Assembly (NCBI RefSeq): GCF_001676615.1
Contig: NZ_LYXZ01000061.1
Span: 1 to 64,000, forward strand
Length of the DNA stretch: 64,000 nt
Source of the DNA: Labrys sp. WJW
GTDB taxonomy: Bacteria > Pseudomonadota > Alphaproteobacteria > Rhizobiales > Labraceae
Direction of reading: 5' to 3'
Under the pieces are notes generated by a model. That model made no database searches and was not told the DNA's origin. It saw nothing but the letters and a program-made list of their open reading frames with translations. Numbering within the stretch: the stretch's first letter is position 1; each line of letters begins with the position of its first letter. The position numbers and the translations under genes are program-made. Positions 52,253 through 60,614 of the stretch are shown here, in pieces.

Positions 52253-53227
52253 ATGGCTTCGAAACTCGAACAATTGCGCGCCATGACGGTCGTCGTCGCC
52301 GATACCGGCGATATCGATTCGATCAAGGCGCTCAAGCCGGTCGATTGCACCACCAATCCCAGCCTGCTGCTCAAGGCAGCCGAGATGCCGGCCTATGACC
52401 ATTTGATCGCGGAAGCCGTGAGCTGGGGCAGCAAGCAAGGTGGCGGCAAGGATGGCGTCGTCGCCGCAATTGCCGATCGCCTCGCTGTTTCCTTTGGTGC
52501 GGAACTCACCAAGCTCGTTCCCGGCCGTGTCTCCACGGAAGTCGATGCCGATCTTTCCTTCGATACGCAGGCGAGCATCGCCAAGGCGCATGCCATCATC
52601 GCCGACTACAAGTCGCGTGGCATCGAGCGTGACCGCATCCTGATCAAGATCGCTTCGACCTGGGAGGGCATCCGTGCCGCCGAGGTGCTGCAGAAGGAAG
52701 GCATCGACTGCAACCTGACCCTGCTGTTCTCCAAGGCCCAGGCCGTGGCTTGCGGTGATGCCGGCGTATTCCTGATCTCGCCTTTCGTGGGCCGCATCCT
52801 CGACTGGCATGTGAAGAATGACGGCCGCACCTTCACGCCGGAAGAAGATCCGGGCGTGCTCTCGGTGCGCGGCATCTATGCCGACTACAAGTCCCGCGGT
52901 GTCAAGACGGTGGTGATGGGCGCTTCGTTCCGCTCCACCGGCGAGATCGAGGCGCTGGCCGGCTGCGACCGCCTTACCATCGCGCCGAACCTGCTGCAGG
53001 CGCTGGAAGCCGACCAGGGCACGCTGGAGCGCCAGCTGTCGCCCGACAACTACGCCGCCGCGCCGACCACCGGCAAGATCGACGAGCGCACCTTCCGCTG
53101 GGAGATGAACGAGGATGCCATGGCGACCGAGAAGCTCGCCGAGGGCATTCGCGGCTTCGCCAAGGATCTCGGTAAGCTGCGCACGCTGATTGCCAAGCGT
53201 GTCGAGGGCACTGCCCAGGCCGCATGA
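52253..53227 (+). CDS. tal: Transaldolase
   Basis: The product is 324 aa and moves a dihydroxyacetone unit between sugar phosphates in the non-oxidative pentose phosphate pathway. The TalB-type blocks are present: VVADTGDIDSIK, DCTTNPSLLLKA, VDADLSFD, the Schiff-base Lys in ILIKIASTWEGI, CNLTLLFSKAQA, SPFVGRILDW and MGASFRS. It is a normal-length class 1 enzyme in the cytoplasm. GGACG precedes ATG 52253. It is a single-gene unit or co-transcribed with the GreA-type gene 40 nt later. Confidence 0.95.
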   Translation: MASKLEQLRAMTVVVADTGDIDSIKALKPVDCTTNPSLLLKAAEMPAYDHLIAEAVSWGSKQGGGKDGVVAAIADRLAVSFGAELTKLVPGRVSTEVDADLSFDTQASIAKAHAIIADYKSRGIERDRILIKIASTWEGIRAAEVLQKEGIDCNLTLLFSKAQAVACGDAGVFLISPFVGRILDWHVKNDGRTFTPEEDPGVLSVRGIYADYKSRGVKTVVMGASFRSTGEIEALAGCDRLTIAPNLLQALEADQGTLERQLSPDNYAAAPTTGKIDERTFRWEMNEDAMATEKLAEGIRGFAKDLGKLRTLIAKRVEGTAQAA

Positions 53228-53266
53228 CCTTGGCTGCATTGTTTTGACCGCCTGATCGTCGCCGAC

Positions 53267-53752
53267 GTGAGCCGGGCCTTTACACAGGATGGCCAGGAAG
53301 GGGAGGACGCCCAAGTCCTTCCCGAAAGGCCTGTGAGCAGCGAACGCAATCTTGTTACCGGGCGAGGCCTCGCGATGATCGAGGCCGAGCTTAGGCAGGC
53401 GCGTTCGCTCTTCGCCGCGGCAGAAGCCGTCGGCGATCGGATTGCCATGGGCAATGCGTCACGGGATATCCGTTACTGGGCCGTTCGGCGGGCAACGGCG
53501 GAGCAGGTGGTCCCTGCAGCCGTGGATACAGGCATTCGCTTCGGTATGGCCGTGACGCTCCACTATGCCGATGGGCGTGAACGCATCTGGCGCATCGTGG
53601 GCGAAGACGAGGCTGATGCTGCCCATGGCCGTATCAGCCATGTCTCGCCCTTGGCGAAGGCGTTGTTCGGCAAGGATGTGGGCGATGAGATTCGGCTCGG
53701 CCCGCAGGAGGCCGAGGTCGTGGCGATCGACATCGCGCAGGAACCGAATTGA
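53267..53752 (+). CDS. GreA/GreB-type transcription factor
   Basis: The product is 161 aa. The N-terminal region (RGLAMIEAELRQARSLFAAAEAVGDRIAMGNASRDIRYWAVR) resembles a Gre coiled coil and the C-terminal part a GreA_GreB FKBP-like domain (FGMAVTLHYADGRERIWRIVGEDEADAAHGRISHVSPLAKALFGKDVGDEI). The coiled coil is shorter than in GreA, as in Rnk or the extra Gre paralogues of rhizobia. The tip lacks the usual paired acidic residues as far as I can align it, so transcript-cleavage activity is uncertain. Confidence 0.75.
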   Translation: MSRAFTQDGQEGEDAQVLPERPVSSERNLVTGRGLAMIEAELRQARSLFAAAEAVGDRIAMGNASRDIRYWAVRRATAEQVVPAAVDTGIRFGMAVTLHYADGRERIWRIVGEDEADAAHGRISHVSPLAKALFGKDVGDEIRLGPQEAEVVAIDIAQEPN

Positions 53753-53848
53753 GTCGGGGGCCAATCCGGCGCGACGATCAGCGCGGAACCCCGACACCGG
53801 ACTCGAACCTTATGATGTCGTGACGACATGCCCGGCCGCGGACGCAGC

Positions 53849-54550
53849 TCAGATTCCCGCGAGAATTTGATCGATATGTAGGGCGCTGACATCCAGGAAG
53901 GGAAAATCCGGTTCACGATCCGCATAGAAAGACGACAGGTCCGTGCCGGCCAGCATGATGACCTGCGCACCCCGCCGGCCGAGCAGGTCACCAGCCAACT
54001 CGTCGAAATAGGCGACCTCGGCCTTGGTGCCGCGTTTGCCGGATATGGCGATGTCGGTATAGGTCTCGTGTACGCGGTCGGCCTCGCTCGGATCGAGCTT
54101 GACGATCATATGCTCTGGCACGGAGCCGAAAATATCCGACGCCATCACGGCCCGGTTGCCGAAAATGGCGACACGTTCGAAGCCGGCGGATTTCAGGGCG
54201 CCGGGGATCGCTTCCAGGACATTGATGATCGGCCCCTTCGATCGCTTCTCGATTTCGTCGATGGCGAGATGCGGTGCGACGGCGGTGATGGACACCGCGT
54301 CCACGCCGGCGTCGAACAGTTCATTGGCGAGCGAACCCAGATAACGGCCGAGCCCATCCCGGTCTCCCGATCCGATATGGCCCAGCACTTTGTTGACGTC
54401 GGCATGTTTCAACGTGAGATCGAGTGCGATCTTCGCCCCTTGGTACTCCTGCAAGATCCGCTCGTAGTAATAGATCCCGGCCCGGGCCGCCAGGCCGCCG
54501 ATCAGGCCGATCCTGGTTGGCTTGATTTGTATCGCCGATCTTCTCGGCAT
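53849..54550 (-). CDS. Aspartate/glutamate racemase-fold protein lacking both catalytic cysteines
   Basis: The product is 233 aa from ATG 54550, preceded by GAGGAGGAAACC; the frame extends to 54715 without support. The fold is indicated by IGLIGGLAARAGIYYYERI (family GGMGP...), AVSITAVAPHLAIDEIE and AQVIMLAGTDLSS. In active aspartate racemases these last two blocks carry the catalytic cysteines (CNTAH and GCTE types). Here both positions read Ala and the whole protein contains no cysteine. Racemase activity by the two-base thiol mechanism is therefore unlikely. It may bind a dicarboxylate or have another activity. Confidence 0.75.
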   Translation of the reverse strand: MPRRSAIQIKPTRIGLIGGLAARAGIYYYERILQEYQGAKIALDLTLKHADVNKVLGHIGSGDRDGLGRYLGSLANELFDAGVDAVSITAVAPHLAIDEIEKRSKGPIINVLEAIPGALKSAGFERVAIFGNRAVMASDIFGSVPEHMIVKLDPSEADRVHETYTDIAISGKRGTKAEVAYFDELAGDLLGRRGAQVIMLAGTDLSSFYADREPDFPFLDVSALHIDQILAGI

Positions 54551-54645
54551 GGTTTCCTCCTCGGCTGCGGATTGTGGCGTCGGTCGATACGATCGCACTA
54601 CACGACACCATATCCTTCCACCGTTCGCAGGTAGGTGGCACCAAA

Positions 54646-54675
54646 GAAAAAGGCGGTCGTCGCGACCGCCTTTTT
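54646..54675. terminator. Strong intrinsic terminator downstream of bfr
   Basis: The perfect 8-bp stem GGCGGTCG/CGACCGCC with a 3-nt loop (54652-54670) is flanked by an A-run on the left and TTTTT on the right. It can work in both directions. On the minus strand it ends the bfr transcript before the racemase-like gene. Confidence 0.85.
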
Positions 54676-54701
54676 CCGATGATTCCGAAATGAAACGAGG
54701 T

Positions 54702-55184
54702 CTACTCTTCCGCAAACCCGCCGAGATGGCTCTGCGAGTAGTTCTGGATGCCGAGGCGCTCGACCAGGTCGAGCTGGGTTTCCAGGAAGTCGATATGGCC
54801 TTCCTCGTCGGTCATCAGTTCCTTGAACAGATTCTCGGAGACGAAATCCTTGACGGTGCGGCAATATTCCGCAGCTTCCTGATAGAGGGCACGGGCCTCA
54901 CGCTCGGCGGCGAGGTCGCATTCGAGAACTTCCTTCACCGTCTGGCCGATCCGCAGCGGATCGAGCGTCTGCATGTTCGGGAAGCCCTCCAGGAAGAGGA
55001 TCCGGGAGGTCAGCTTGTCGGCGTGCTGCATCTCCTCGATCGATTCGGCACGCCACTTCTTGGCGAGGCCCAGCAGGCCCCAATTGTCGAAGATCCGGTA
55101 ATGCAGCCAATATTGATTGATCGCGGTCAGTTCGCTCCGCAACGCCTTGTTGAGATAGTCGATGACCTTCTTGTCGCCCTTCAT
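54702..55184 (-). CDS. bfr: Bacterioferritin
   Basis: The product is 160 aa from ATG 55184 (GGAGAA upstream); in-frame extension to 55244 would cross the Irr box. The Bfr pattern MKGDKKVIDYLNKALRSELTAINQYWLH, then ESIEEMQHADKLTSRILFLEG includes ferroxidase Glu and His residues and the Met (EEMQHAD) that ligates heme between subunits. It stores iron as a 24-mer. It is divergent from bfd, whose product helps release this iron. An Irr-type box lies 35 nt upstream of the start. Confidence 0.95.
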   Translation of the reverse strand: MKGDKKVIDYLNKALRSELTAINQYWLHYRIFDNWGLLGLAKKWRAESIEEMQHADKLTSRILFLEGFPNMQTLDPLRIGQTVKEVLECDLAAEREARALYQEAAEYCRTVKDFVSENLFKELMTDEEGHIDFLETQLDLVERLGIQNYSQSHLGGFAEE

Positions 55185-55218
55185 GGACGTTTCTCCGTAC
55201 TTGGTGGACTGAAGCCAC

Positions 55219-55235
55219 ATTAGAAGAATTCTAAA
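55219..55235 (-). promoter_or_regulatory. Irr box of bfr
   Basis: ATTAGAA-GAA-TTCTAAA matches the rhizobial Irr element TTTAGAA-N3-TTCTAAA at 13 of 14 defined positions. It lies 35 nt before the bfr start, suitable for control of its promoter. Confidence 0.75.
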
Positions 55236-55331
55236 TTTAGGCAAGCCCTGATGGCGGCAAATTTGTCCGGAGGATTTTGCCGGGGGAGGGGAAGCCGCAA
55301 ATCTGCCGGCCGCAGCCGGGCCAGCTCCCAG

Positions 55332-55372
55332 TTTATTCTCATTCTAAACTACTGATTTATAACGATTCTATT
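55332..55372 (+). promoter_or_regulatory. Two tandem Irr-like boxes upstream of bfd
   Basis: TTTATTC-TCA-TTCTAAA (55332-55348) and TTTATAA-CGA-TTCTATT (55356-55372) each match 11 of 14 positions of TTTAGAA-N3-TTCTAAA. Their centres are 24 bp apart. They precede bfd by about 85-125 nt. Either may be weak; the pair suggests cooperative binding. Confidence 0.5.
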
Positions 55373-55456
55373 GTTGTGCCGAGCCATTGACAAGGCGCTC
55401 GTGTCCGTCCACATCACTCGCGTCACTGCCTTTGCTCGAACCCAAGATCGCTGCAA

Positions 55457-55726
55457 ATGATCGTCTGTTCCTGCCGTGTTTTGACCGATGAGGATTTCAC
55501 CAGCACGCTCGCGACCGAGCAGCCTGGCTGTCCGCGTTCGGCTGCGGATGCCTATCGTTGCCTGGGCTGCGGGCCGGAATGCGGCCGCTGCCTGATCACC
55601 GTACGGCAGATTCTCGCCGATGCGCGCGCAGCAGCACGCTGTCACGACTGCACCGAGGATTGCGCCCTGCGTGATATGGTCGAGGCGGCGAACACCGACG
55701 AAATCATGCTCGACGCCGCCGAATAG
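55457..55726 (+). CDS. bfd: Bacterioferritin-associated ferredoxin with a cysteine-rich extension
   Basis: The product is 89 aa, longer than the usual 60-75. The [2Fe-2S] pattern starts MIVCSCRVLTDEDF (Cys4, Cys6) and continues with CLGCGPECGRC, where Cys42/Cys45 or Cys35/Cys38 complete the site. A C-terminal extension adds CHDCTEDC. Bfd donates electrons to bacterioferritin to release stored iron. It is divergent from bfr with Irr-like boxes between. Ten cysteines in 89 residues is high for the family. Confidence 0.85.
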   Translation: MIVCSCRVLTDEDFTSTLATEQPGCPRSAADAYRCLGCGPECGRCLITVRQILADARAAARCHDCTEDCALRDMVEAANTDEIMLDAAE

Positions 55727-55872
55727 GCATTACGCCAAGCGATTGTAAACAACGCACGGGCAAAGCAGCCTCCAGCAGCGTTTGGCCGCCGGAAATCCCG
55801 CTCCTATCTCACGGTTGCGTTTCCTGCCCGCCGCGCCACAATTATGCCGCTCCCTATCGGCATAGGCGATTC

Positions 55873-56400
55873 ATGCCCCAATCAGGTGACCAGGACGTTC
55901 GAACCGGCCTCGCCGCGCATCTCGTGGCCTTGTGGCGGTTCGGACTCGTGCTGTCGGGCAGTGGACAGTCTGCCGAGGAATTGGTGCAAGCCACCTGTCT
56001 CAGGGCGCTGGAGCGCTCGCACCAATTCATGCCGGGGACCCGGCTCGATCGCTGGCTGTTCGCCATTGAACGCTCGATCTGGCTCAACGAAATCCGGGCC
56101 AACAAGATACGCAACCCCGTCGAGCTCGAGCAGGCCGAGAGTGTGCTGTCTTTTGACGGCGAGCGGCAGTTCGAAACGAATATTCTGGCCGCTCAAGTGT
56201 TGAGGCAAGTACAGGCCATGCCTGCAGCGCTGCGTGAAACCGTCTTTCTGGTCTATGCGGAGGGGCTCAGCTATGCCGAGGCGGCGGACATGCTGGCCGT
56301 GCCGATCGGAACCATCATGAGCCGCCTGGCTTCGGCCAGGCTCAGGCTTGCTCATCTCAACAAGGATACGCCGGAGGGCGCTGCGGGGGAGTCATCATGA
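55873..56400 (+). CDS. ECF-family RNA polymerase sigma factor
   Basis: The product is 175 aa. Region 2 (about 15-80) includes LVALWRFGLVLSGSGQSAEELVQATCLRALERSHQF and region 4 (about 115-165) includes MPAALRETVFLVYAEGLSYAEAADMLAVPIGTIMSRLASARLRLA. It is not of the FecI type seen at 24229. It overlaps the following anti-sigma gene by 4 nt, so the two form a signalling pair. The -35/-10 motif it recognises is unknown. Confidence 0.9.
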   Translation: MPQSGDQDVRTGLAAHLVALWRFGLVLSGSGQSAEELVQATCLRALERSHQFMPGTRLDRWLFAIERSIWLNEIRANKIRNPVELEQAESVLSFDGERQFETNILAAQVLRQVQAMPAALRETVFLVYAEGLSYAEAADMLAVPIGTIMSRLASARLRLAHLNKDTPEGAAGESS

Positions 56401-57230
56401 GTGCGCAAGAGATGGGACCCGATGACGCCAATCTCGTTGCCTTTCTGGATGGAGCCCTTCCTCCCGAAGAGCATGCGGGGCTGGAGGTTCGCCTTGTCCG
56501 GGAGCCGGCCCTGAAGGCGAGGCTGGACGCGCTTGCGGCCGGCTCGCTTCCGTTCAAGCAGAGTTACGAGGCCCTGAACGCATATGCGCCACGGCAGCGT
56601 CTGGAGGCGCTCCTGGCCGAAAGCGAGGCCGCGGTTCCGGCAGCGGTGGTCAATGACAATGCACCGCGTTCGCGCTGGCGCATCCCGCCTGCCGCGGTCG
56701 CGGCGGCGCTCGCCTTGTTCGTCGTGGGAACCGGTGTCGGCCATTACATGCCGCCCGGCCTCTGGCCGTTGCCTTCGGCGCAGCGCAGCGATCATGAAGG
56801 ACCGGATGCCTGGCGTTCCACCGTTGCCGACTATTGGGGGCTGACCACGTCGCAGACGCTCGACTGGATGCCGAATGACGTCTCCACGGCGCAGCGCGAT
56901 CTGGCCGCGGCGACGCGCCGGCTCGGCTTCCCGCTGACGCCCGAAAAGATCAGCCTGCCGGCCCAGGAGCTCAAGCGCGTCGAACTCTTCCACTACGACA
57001 ATGCGCCCCTGGTCGAGATCGCCTATCTCGACGAACTGACGGGCCCGCTTGCCTTCTGCATCTATGGCAACAGCCCCGGGGCGGTGACGCCGCCGACGCT
57101 CGAACAGCGCAATGGCTTCAACGTCGTCTACTGGTCGGATGCCGAACGTTCCTACATGCTGATCGGCCACGGGCCGGACGAGATCATGCAAAAGCTCGCC
57201 GCCATCCTGGCAAAGCAGATCTCGGCGTAG
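56397..57230 (+). CDS. Membrane anti-sigma factor
   Basis: The product is 277 aa. The N-terminal cytoplasmic domain (DDANLVAFLDGALPPEEHAGLEVRLVREPALKARLDAL) is an alphaproteobacterial anti-sigma domain without the zinc-binding HxxxCxxC motif. One transmembrane helix lies at about 101-118 (AAVAAALALFVVGTGVGHYM). The periplasmic domain of about 155 residues contains GPLAFCIYGNSPG and NGFNVVYWSDAERSYMLIG. The 4-nt overlap with the sigma gene fixes the partnership. The signal is unknown; the extracytoplasmic domain is the likely sensor. Confidence 0.85.
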   Translation: MSAQEMGPDDANLVAFLDGALPPEEHAGLEVRLVREPALKARLDALAAGSLPFKQSYEALNAYAPRQRLEALLAESEAAVPAAVVNDNAPRSRWRIPPAAVAAALALFVVGTGVGHYMPPGLWPLPSAQRSDHEGPDAWRSTVADYWGLTTSQTLDWMPNDVSTAQRDLAAATRRLGFPLTPEKISLPAQELKRVELFHYDNAPLVEIAYLDELTGPLAFCIYGNSPGAVTPPTLEQRNGFNVVYWSDAERSYMLIGHGPDEIMQKLAAILAKQISA

Positions 57231-57387
57231 ATCTCGACAGGCACCATCGGCTTGCCCGGCTTTCCTGTCCGGCAGTTCCAGGACAGGCCTGGGCCTCGCC
57301 TTGATGAATCCGCTTGCCATGCCGGCGGGGCGGGCGGATTCTCACTCTGGAGCCGTTCAAAAGTGTGATTGACAGCGACTCGTTCTT

Positions 57388-57403
57388 TTGATCAACTGGT
57401 AAA
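57388..57403 (+). promoter_or_regulatory. RutR-like operator upstream of preT
   Basis: TTGATCA-AC-TGGTAAA matches TTGACCA-N2-TGGTCAA, the RutR consensus from E. coli, at 12 of 14 positions. It lies 30 nt upstream of preT and would be placed to control pyrimidine breakdown by a RutR/PydR-type TetR regulator. Confidence 0.6.
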
Positions 57404-57432
57404 AAATAAAGAGCCAAATACCAGAGGTTCAG

Positions 57433-58782
57433 ATGACTGCACGATCCGACATTGCGCGGGGCCGTCTCGATTCCCCCACGCTCGCCAGCAATTTTTCAGA
57501 CCTTCATCCGGCCTTCGGCAGGCATGAGGCGCGGGTTGCCGCCGAGCGCTGCCTGTTCTGCTATGACGCGCCCTGCGTGAAGGCGTGCCCCACTTCCATC
57601 GACATTCCGATGTTCATCCGCGAGATCATGACCGGCAACACGGTCGGCGCGGCCCGGACCATCCTGGAATCCAACATCATGGGCGGCATGTGCGCCCGTG
57701 TTTGCCCCACCGAGACGCTGTGCGAGGAAGCCTGCGTCAAGGAGACCTCGGAGGGCAGGGCGGTCGAGATCGGCAACCTGCAGCGCTATGCCACCGACGA
57801 ACTCTTCGCCAAGGGCCGGCAGCTGTTCAAGCGCGGCGCCCCCACCGGCAAGCGCGTCGCCGTGGTCGGCGCCGGTCCGGCGGGCCTGTCCTGCGCCCAC
57901 AAGCTGGCAACGCTCGGGCATGAGGTCGTGGTGTTCGAGGCGCGCGAGAAGGCGGGCGGCCTCAACGAATACGGCATTGCCGCCTATAAGAGCACGGGCG
58001 GCTTTGCCCAGGCCGAGGTCGACTACATCACGGCGATCGGCGGCATCACCATCGACTATGGCAAGCGGCTCGGGCGCGATATCGAGCTCTCGGAGCTCGC
58101 CAGGCAGTTCGACGCTGTCTTCCTCGGCATGGGACTGGGCGACACCAACGATCTTGGCCTGGAAGAGGGTATCGAGGGCGTGATCGATGCCGTCGACTAC
58201 ATCGCGGAACTCCGCCAGGCCACCAATCTTGCCGACCTGCCGGTCGGGCGTCGCATCGTGGTGATCGGCGGCGGCATGACCGCCATCGACATCGCCTCGC
58301 AGACCAAGCGCCTGGGGGCGGAAAGCGTCACGATCGCCTATCGCCGCGGCCAGCCGCAGATGAATGCCTCCGACTACGAGCAGGAGGTCGCTCAGACCGA
58401 CGGCGTGCTGATCCGTCATTGGCTCAAGCCGGCGCGGCTGCATGCCGAGGATGGCAGGCTGGTCGCCGTCGAACTCGAATACACCGTGGAGCAGGGCGGG
58501 CGCCTCACGGGCACCGGCGAGACCGTCAGGCTCGAATGCGACCAGCTTTTCACCGCGATCGGGCAGTCCTTCCTGCCCGAGGAAGTGAACGGCATAGCGC
58601 TCGCGCTCGAAAAGGGGCGGATTGCCGTCGATGCCGAGCAACGCACCTCGGTGCCCGGCATATGGGCCGGTGGCGACTGTGTCGCCGGCGGCAAGGATCT
58701 GACCGTGGCGGCGGTCGAGGACGGCAAGCAGGCCGCCCTCTCGATCGATCAAGCCCTTAAGTCCCAAGCAAAGGCTGCGTGA
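57433..58782 (+). CDS. preT: NAD(P)-dependent dihydropyrimidine dehydrogenase subunit PreT
   Basis: The product is 449 aa and supplies electrons from NAD(P)H for reduction of uracil and thymine. The N-terminal Fe-S domain has CLFCYDAPCVKACPTSIDIP and CARVCPTETLCEEACVKE. The FAD domain follows with VVGAGPAGLSCAHKL and the NAD(P) domain with VVIGGGMTAIDIA; the end has VPGIWAGGDCVAGGKDLTVAAVEDGKQAA. It starts with ATG 57433 and ends just before preA. It forms the complex with PreA. Confidence 0.93.
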   Translation: MTARSDIARGRLDSPTLASNFSDLHPAFGRHEARVAAERCLFCYDAPCVKACPTSIDIPMFIREIMTGNTVGAARTILESNIMGGMCARVCPTETLCEEACVKETSEGRAVEIGNLQRYATDELFAKGRQLFKRGAPTGKRVAVVGAGPAGLSCAHKLATLGHEVVVFEAREKAGGLNEYGIAAYKSTGGFAQAEVDYITAIGGITIDYGKRLGRDIELSELARQFDAVFLGMGLGDTNDLGLEEGIEGVIDAVDYIAELRQATNLADLPVGRRIVVIGGGMTAIDIASQTKRLGAESVTIAYRRGQPQMNASDYEQEVAQTDGVLIRHWLKPARLHAEDGRLVAVELEYTVEQGGRLTGTGETVRLECDQLFTAIGQSFLPEEVNGIALALEKGRIAVDAEQRTSVPGIWAGGDCVAGGKDLTVAAVEDGKQAALSIDQALKSQAKAA

Positions 58783-58793
58783 GGAGAAACGAC

Positions 58794-60107
58794 ATGGCCG
58801 ATCTCAGCACCAACTTCCTGGGCATCAAGTCTCCCAATCCGTTCTGGCTGGCCTCCGCGCCGCCCACCGACAAGGAATACAATGTCGTCCGCGCCTTCCA
58901 GGCGGGCTGGGGCGGCGTAGTCTGGAAGACACTCGGCGAGCAGGGCCCGCCGGTCGTCAACGTCAATGGCCCGCGCTACGGCGCCTGGCACAGCCAGGAT
59001 CGCCGGGTCATGGGCTTCAACAATATCGAGCTGATCACCGATCGCCCTCTCGAGGTCAATCTGCGCGAGATCAAGCAGGTCAAGCGCGACTGGAAGGACC
59101 GGGCGCTGATCGTCTCCCTGATGGTGCCTTGCGAAGAGAATGCCTGGAAGTCGATCCTGCCCTTCGTCGAGGACACCGAGGCTGATGGCATCGAGCTGAA
59201 TTTCGGCTGCCCGCACGGCATGTCCGAACGCGGCATGGGCTCGGCCGTCGGGCAGGTGCCCGAATATGTCGAGATGGTCGCGCGCTGGTGCAAGCAATAT
59301 ACCCGCATGCCGGTGATCGTGAAGCTGACGCCCAACATCACCGACGTGCGCAAGCCGGCCGAAGCGGCCAAGCGCGGCGGCGCCGACGCGGTATCGCTGA
59401 TCAACACCATCAACTCCATCGTCTCGGTCGACATCGACAATATGCGCCCCTGGCCGAACACCGACGGCTTCGGCACCCATGGCGGCTATTGCGGTCCGGC
59501 CGTGAAGCCGATCGCCCTCAGCATGGTCTCGGAGATCGCAAGGGCAGAGGCGACCCGCGGGCTTCCCATTTCTGGGATCGGCGGCGTCGAGACCTGGCGT
59601 GACGCCGTGGAATATATGGCGCTCGGCTGCGGCACCGTGCAGGTCTGTACGGCCGCCATGGTCTATGGCTTCAAGGTAGTGCAGGAGATGATCTCCGGCC
59701 TGTCCGACTGGATGGACGAGAAGGGCTATACTTCCGTCGACCAGTTCGTCGGCAAGGCCATCCCCCAGGTGACCGACTGGCAGCATCTCAACCTCGAATA
59801 TGTGGTCAAGGCCCATATCGACCAGGATGCCTGCATCAAATGCGGCCGCTGCCACATCGCCTGCGAGGACACCTCCCACCAGGCCATCACCAACATGGTG
59901 GCCGGCGAGCGCAAGTTCGAGGTGATCGAGGAAGAGTGCGTGGGCTGCAATCTGTGCGCCGTGGTCTGCCCGATCGAGGATTGCATCACGCTCGAGCCGG
60001 TGACTTCCGGGGTGGACAAGCGCACCGGCCGGCCGGTGGGCGGACAGCGCACCTGGAAGGAGCATCCCAACAATCCGGCCGTGCATGCCAAGGCGGCTGC
60101 GGAATAG
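58794..60107 (+). CDS. preA: Dihydropyrimidine dehydrogenase catalytic subunit PreA
   Basis: The product is 437 aa from ATG 58794 (GAGGAGAAA upstream). A DHOD-like FMN barrel (about 1-310) has GIKSPNPFWLASAPPTD, ELNFGCPHGMSERGMG and PISGIGGVETWRDAVEYM. A C-terminal 2[4Fe-4S] domain has CIKCGRCHIACEDTSHQ and CVGCNLCAVVCPIEDC. It reduces uracil or thymine to the 5,6-dihydro form, the first step of the reductive pathway. The later enzymes (dihydropyrimidinase, beta-ureidopropionase) are not in this window. Confidence 0.94.
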   Translation: MADLSTNFLGIKSPNPFWLASAPPTDKEYNVVRAFQAGWGGVVWKTLGEQGPPVVNVNGPRYGAWHSQDRRVMGFNNIELITDRPLEVNLREIKQVKRDWKDRALIVSLMVPCEENAWKSILPFVEDTEADGIELNFGCPHGMSERGMGSAVGQVPEYVEMVARWCKQYTRMPVIVKLTPNITDVRKPAEAAKRGGADAVSLINTINSIVSVDIDNMRPWPNTDGFGTHGGYCGPAVKPIALSMVSEIARAEATRGLPISGIGGVETWRDAVEYMALGCGTVQVCTAAMVYGFKVVQEMISGLSDWMDEKGYTSVDQFVGKAIPQVTDWQHLNLEYVVKAHIDQDACIKCGRCHIACEDTSHQAITNMVAGERKFEVIEEECVGCNLCAVVCPIEDCITLEPVTSGVDKRTGRPVGGQRTWKEHPNNPAVHAKAAAE

Positions 60108-60299
60108 GTCGAGAGGACGGGTATCCCGGCTGCATGTTGGGATCCCCGTTCCGGTTCCCGGCAGTCGCGGCCTGTCCCGGGGCGGACAACACGGTTGTGG
60201 CGATGGTCCATGGTGCCGAAATCTGGATGCACTTGACGAGTCGATGACCTAGAAAGGCCCCTCGAATGCTCGGAGAAGCGTTCAGGCAGGAGCCCCACC

Positions 60300-60614
60300 A
60301 TGATCAAGATGAGTGTCTACTATCGGGCCGACGGCGGCTCGAAGTTCGATCACGACTACTACCGCACCCGCCACATGCCACTGATCCAGGAACGGCTCGG
60401 CGATGCCTGCCTGCGCTACGAGATCGATAGGGGCCTTGTGGGTCCCGAACCCGGAAGCGCGCCGGAATTCGTCGCGGCGTGCCATGTCTACTCGCCAACC
60501 CTGGCGGTATTCCAGGAGGCGCTCGGTCCCCACCGCGCGGAGATCGTCGCTGATGTCGCCAACTATACGGACATCACGCCCATCGTGCAGATCAGCGAAA
60601 TCGTTGAAGCGTAG
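60300..60614 (+). CDS. EthD-type ferredoxin-fold protein
   Basis: The product is 104 aa. The start MIKMSVYYRADGGSKFDHDYYRTRHMPLIQERLGD is the EthD/DUF3764-type alpha-beta barrel pattern, as in EthD-family proteins that lie next to degradation genes. The tail NYTDITPIVQISEI is also typical. No catalytic residue can be assigned. It is a stand-alone gene 192 nt after preA, same direction. Confidence 0.8.
   Translation: MIKMSVYYRADGGSKFDHDYYRTRHMPLIQERLGDACLRYEIDRGLVGPEPGSAPEFVAACHVYSPTLAVFQEALGPHRAEIVADVANYTDITPIVQISEIVEA

Noticed and set aside
53790..53820. tRNA T-arm-like string (GGACTCGAACC) after the GreA-type gene
   Set aside because: No cloverleaf on either strand; isolated similarity only.
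55791..55830. Possible ECF promoter (GGAAAT ... CGGTT) upstream of the 55873 sigma gene
   Set aside because: Spacing and sequence fit only loosely and the target motif of this ECF group is unknown to me.
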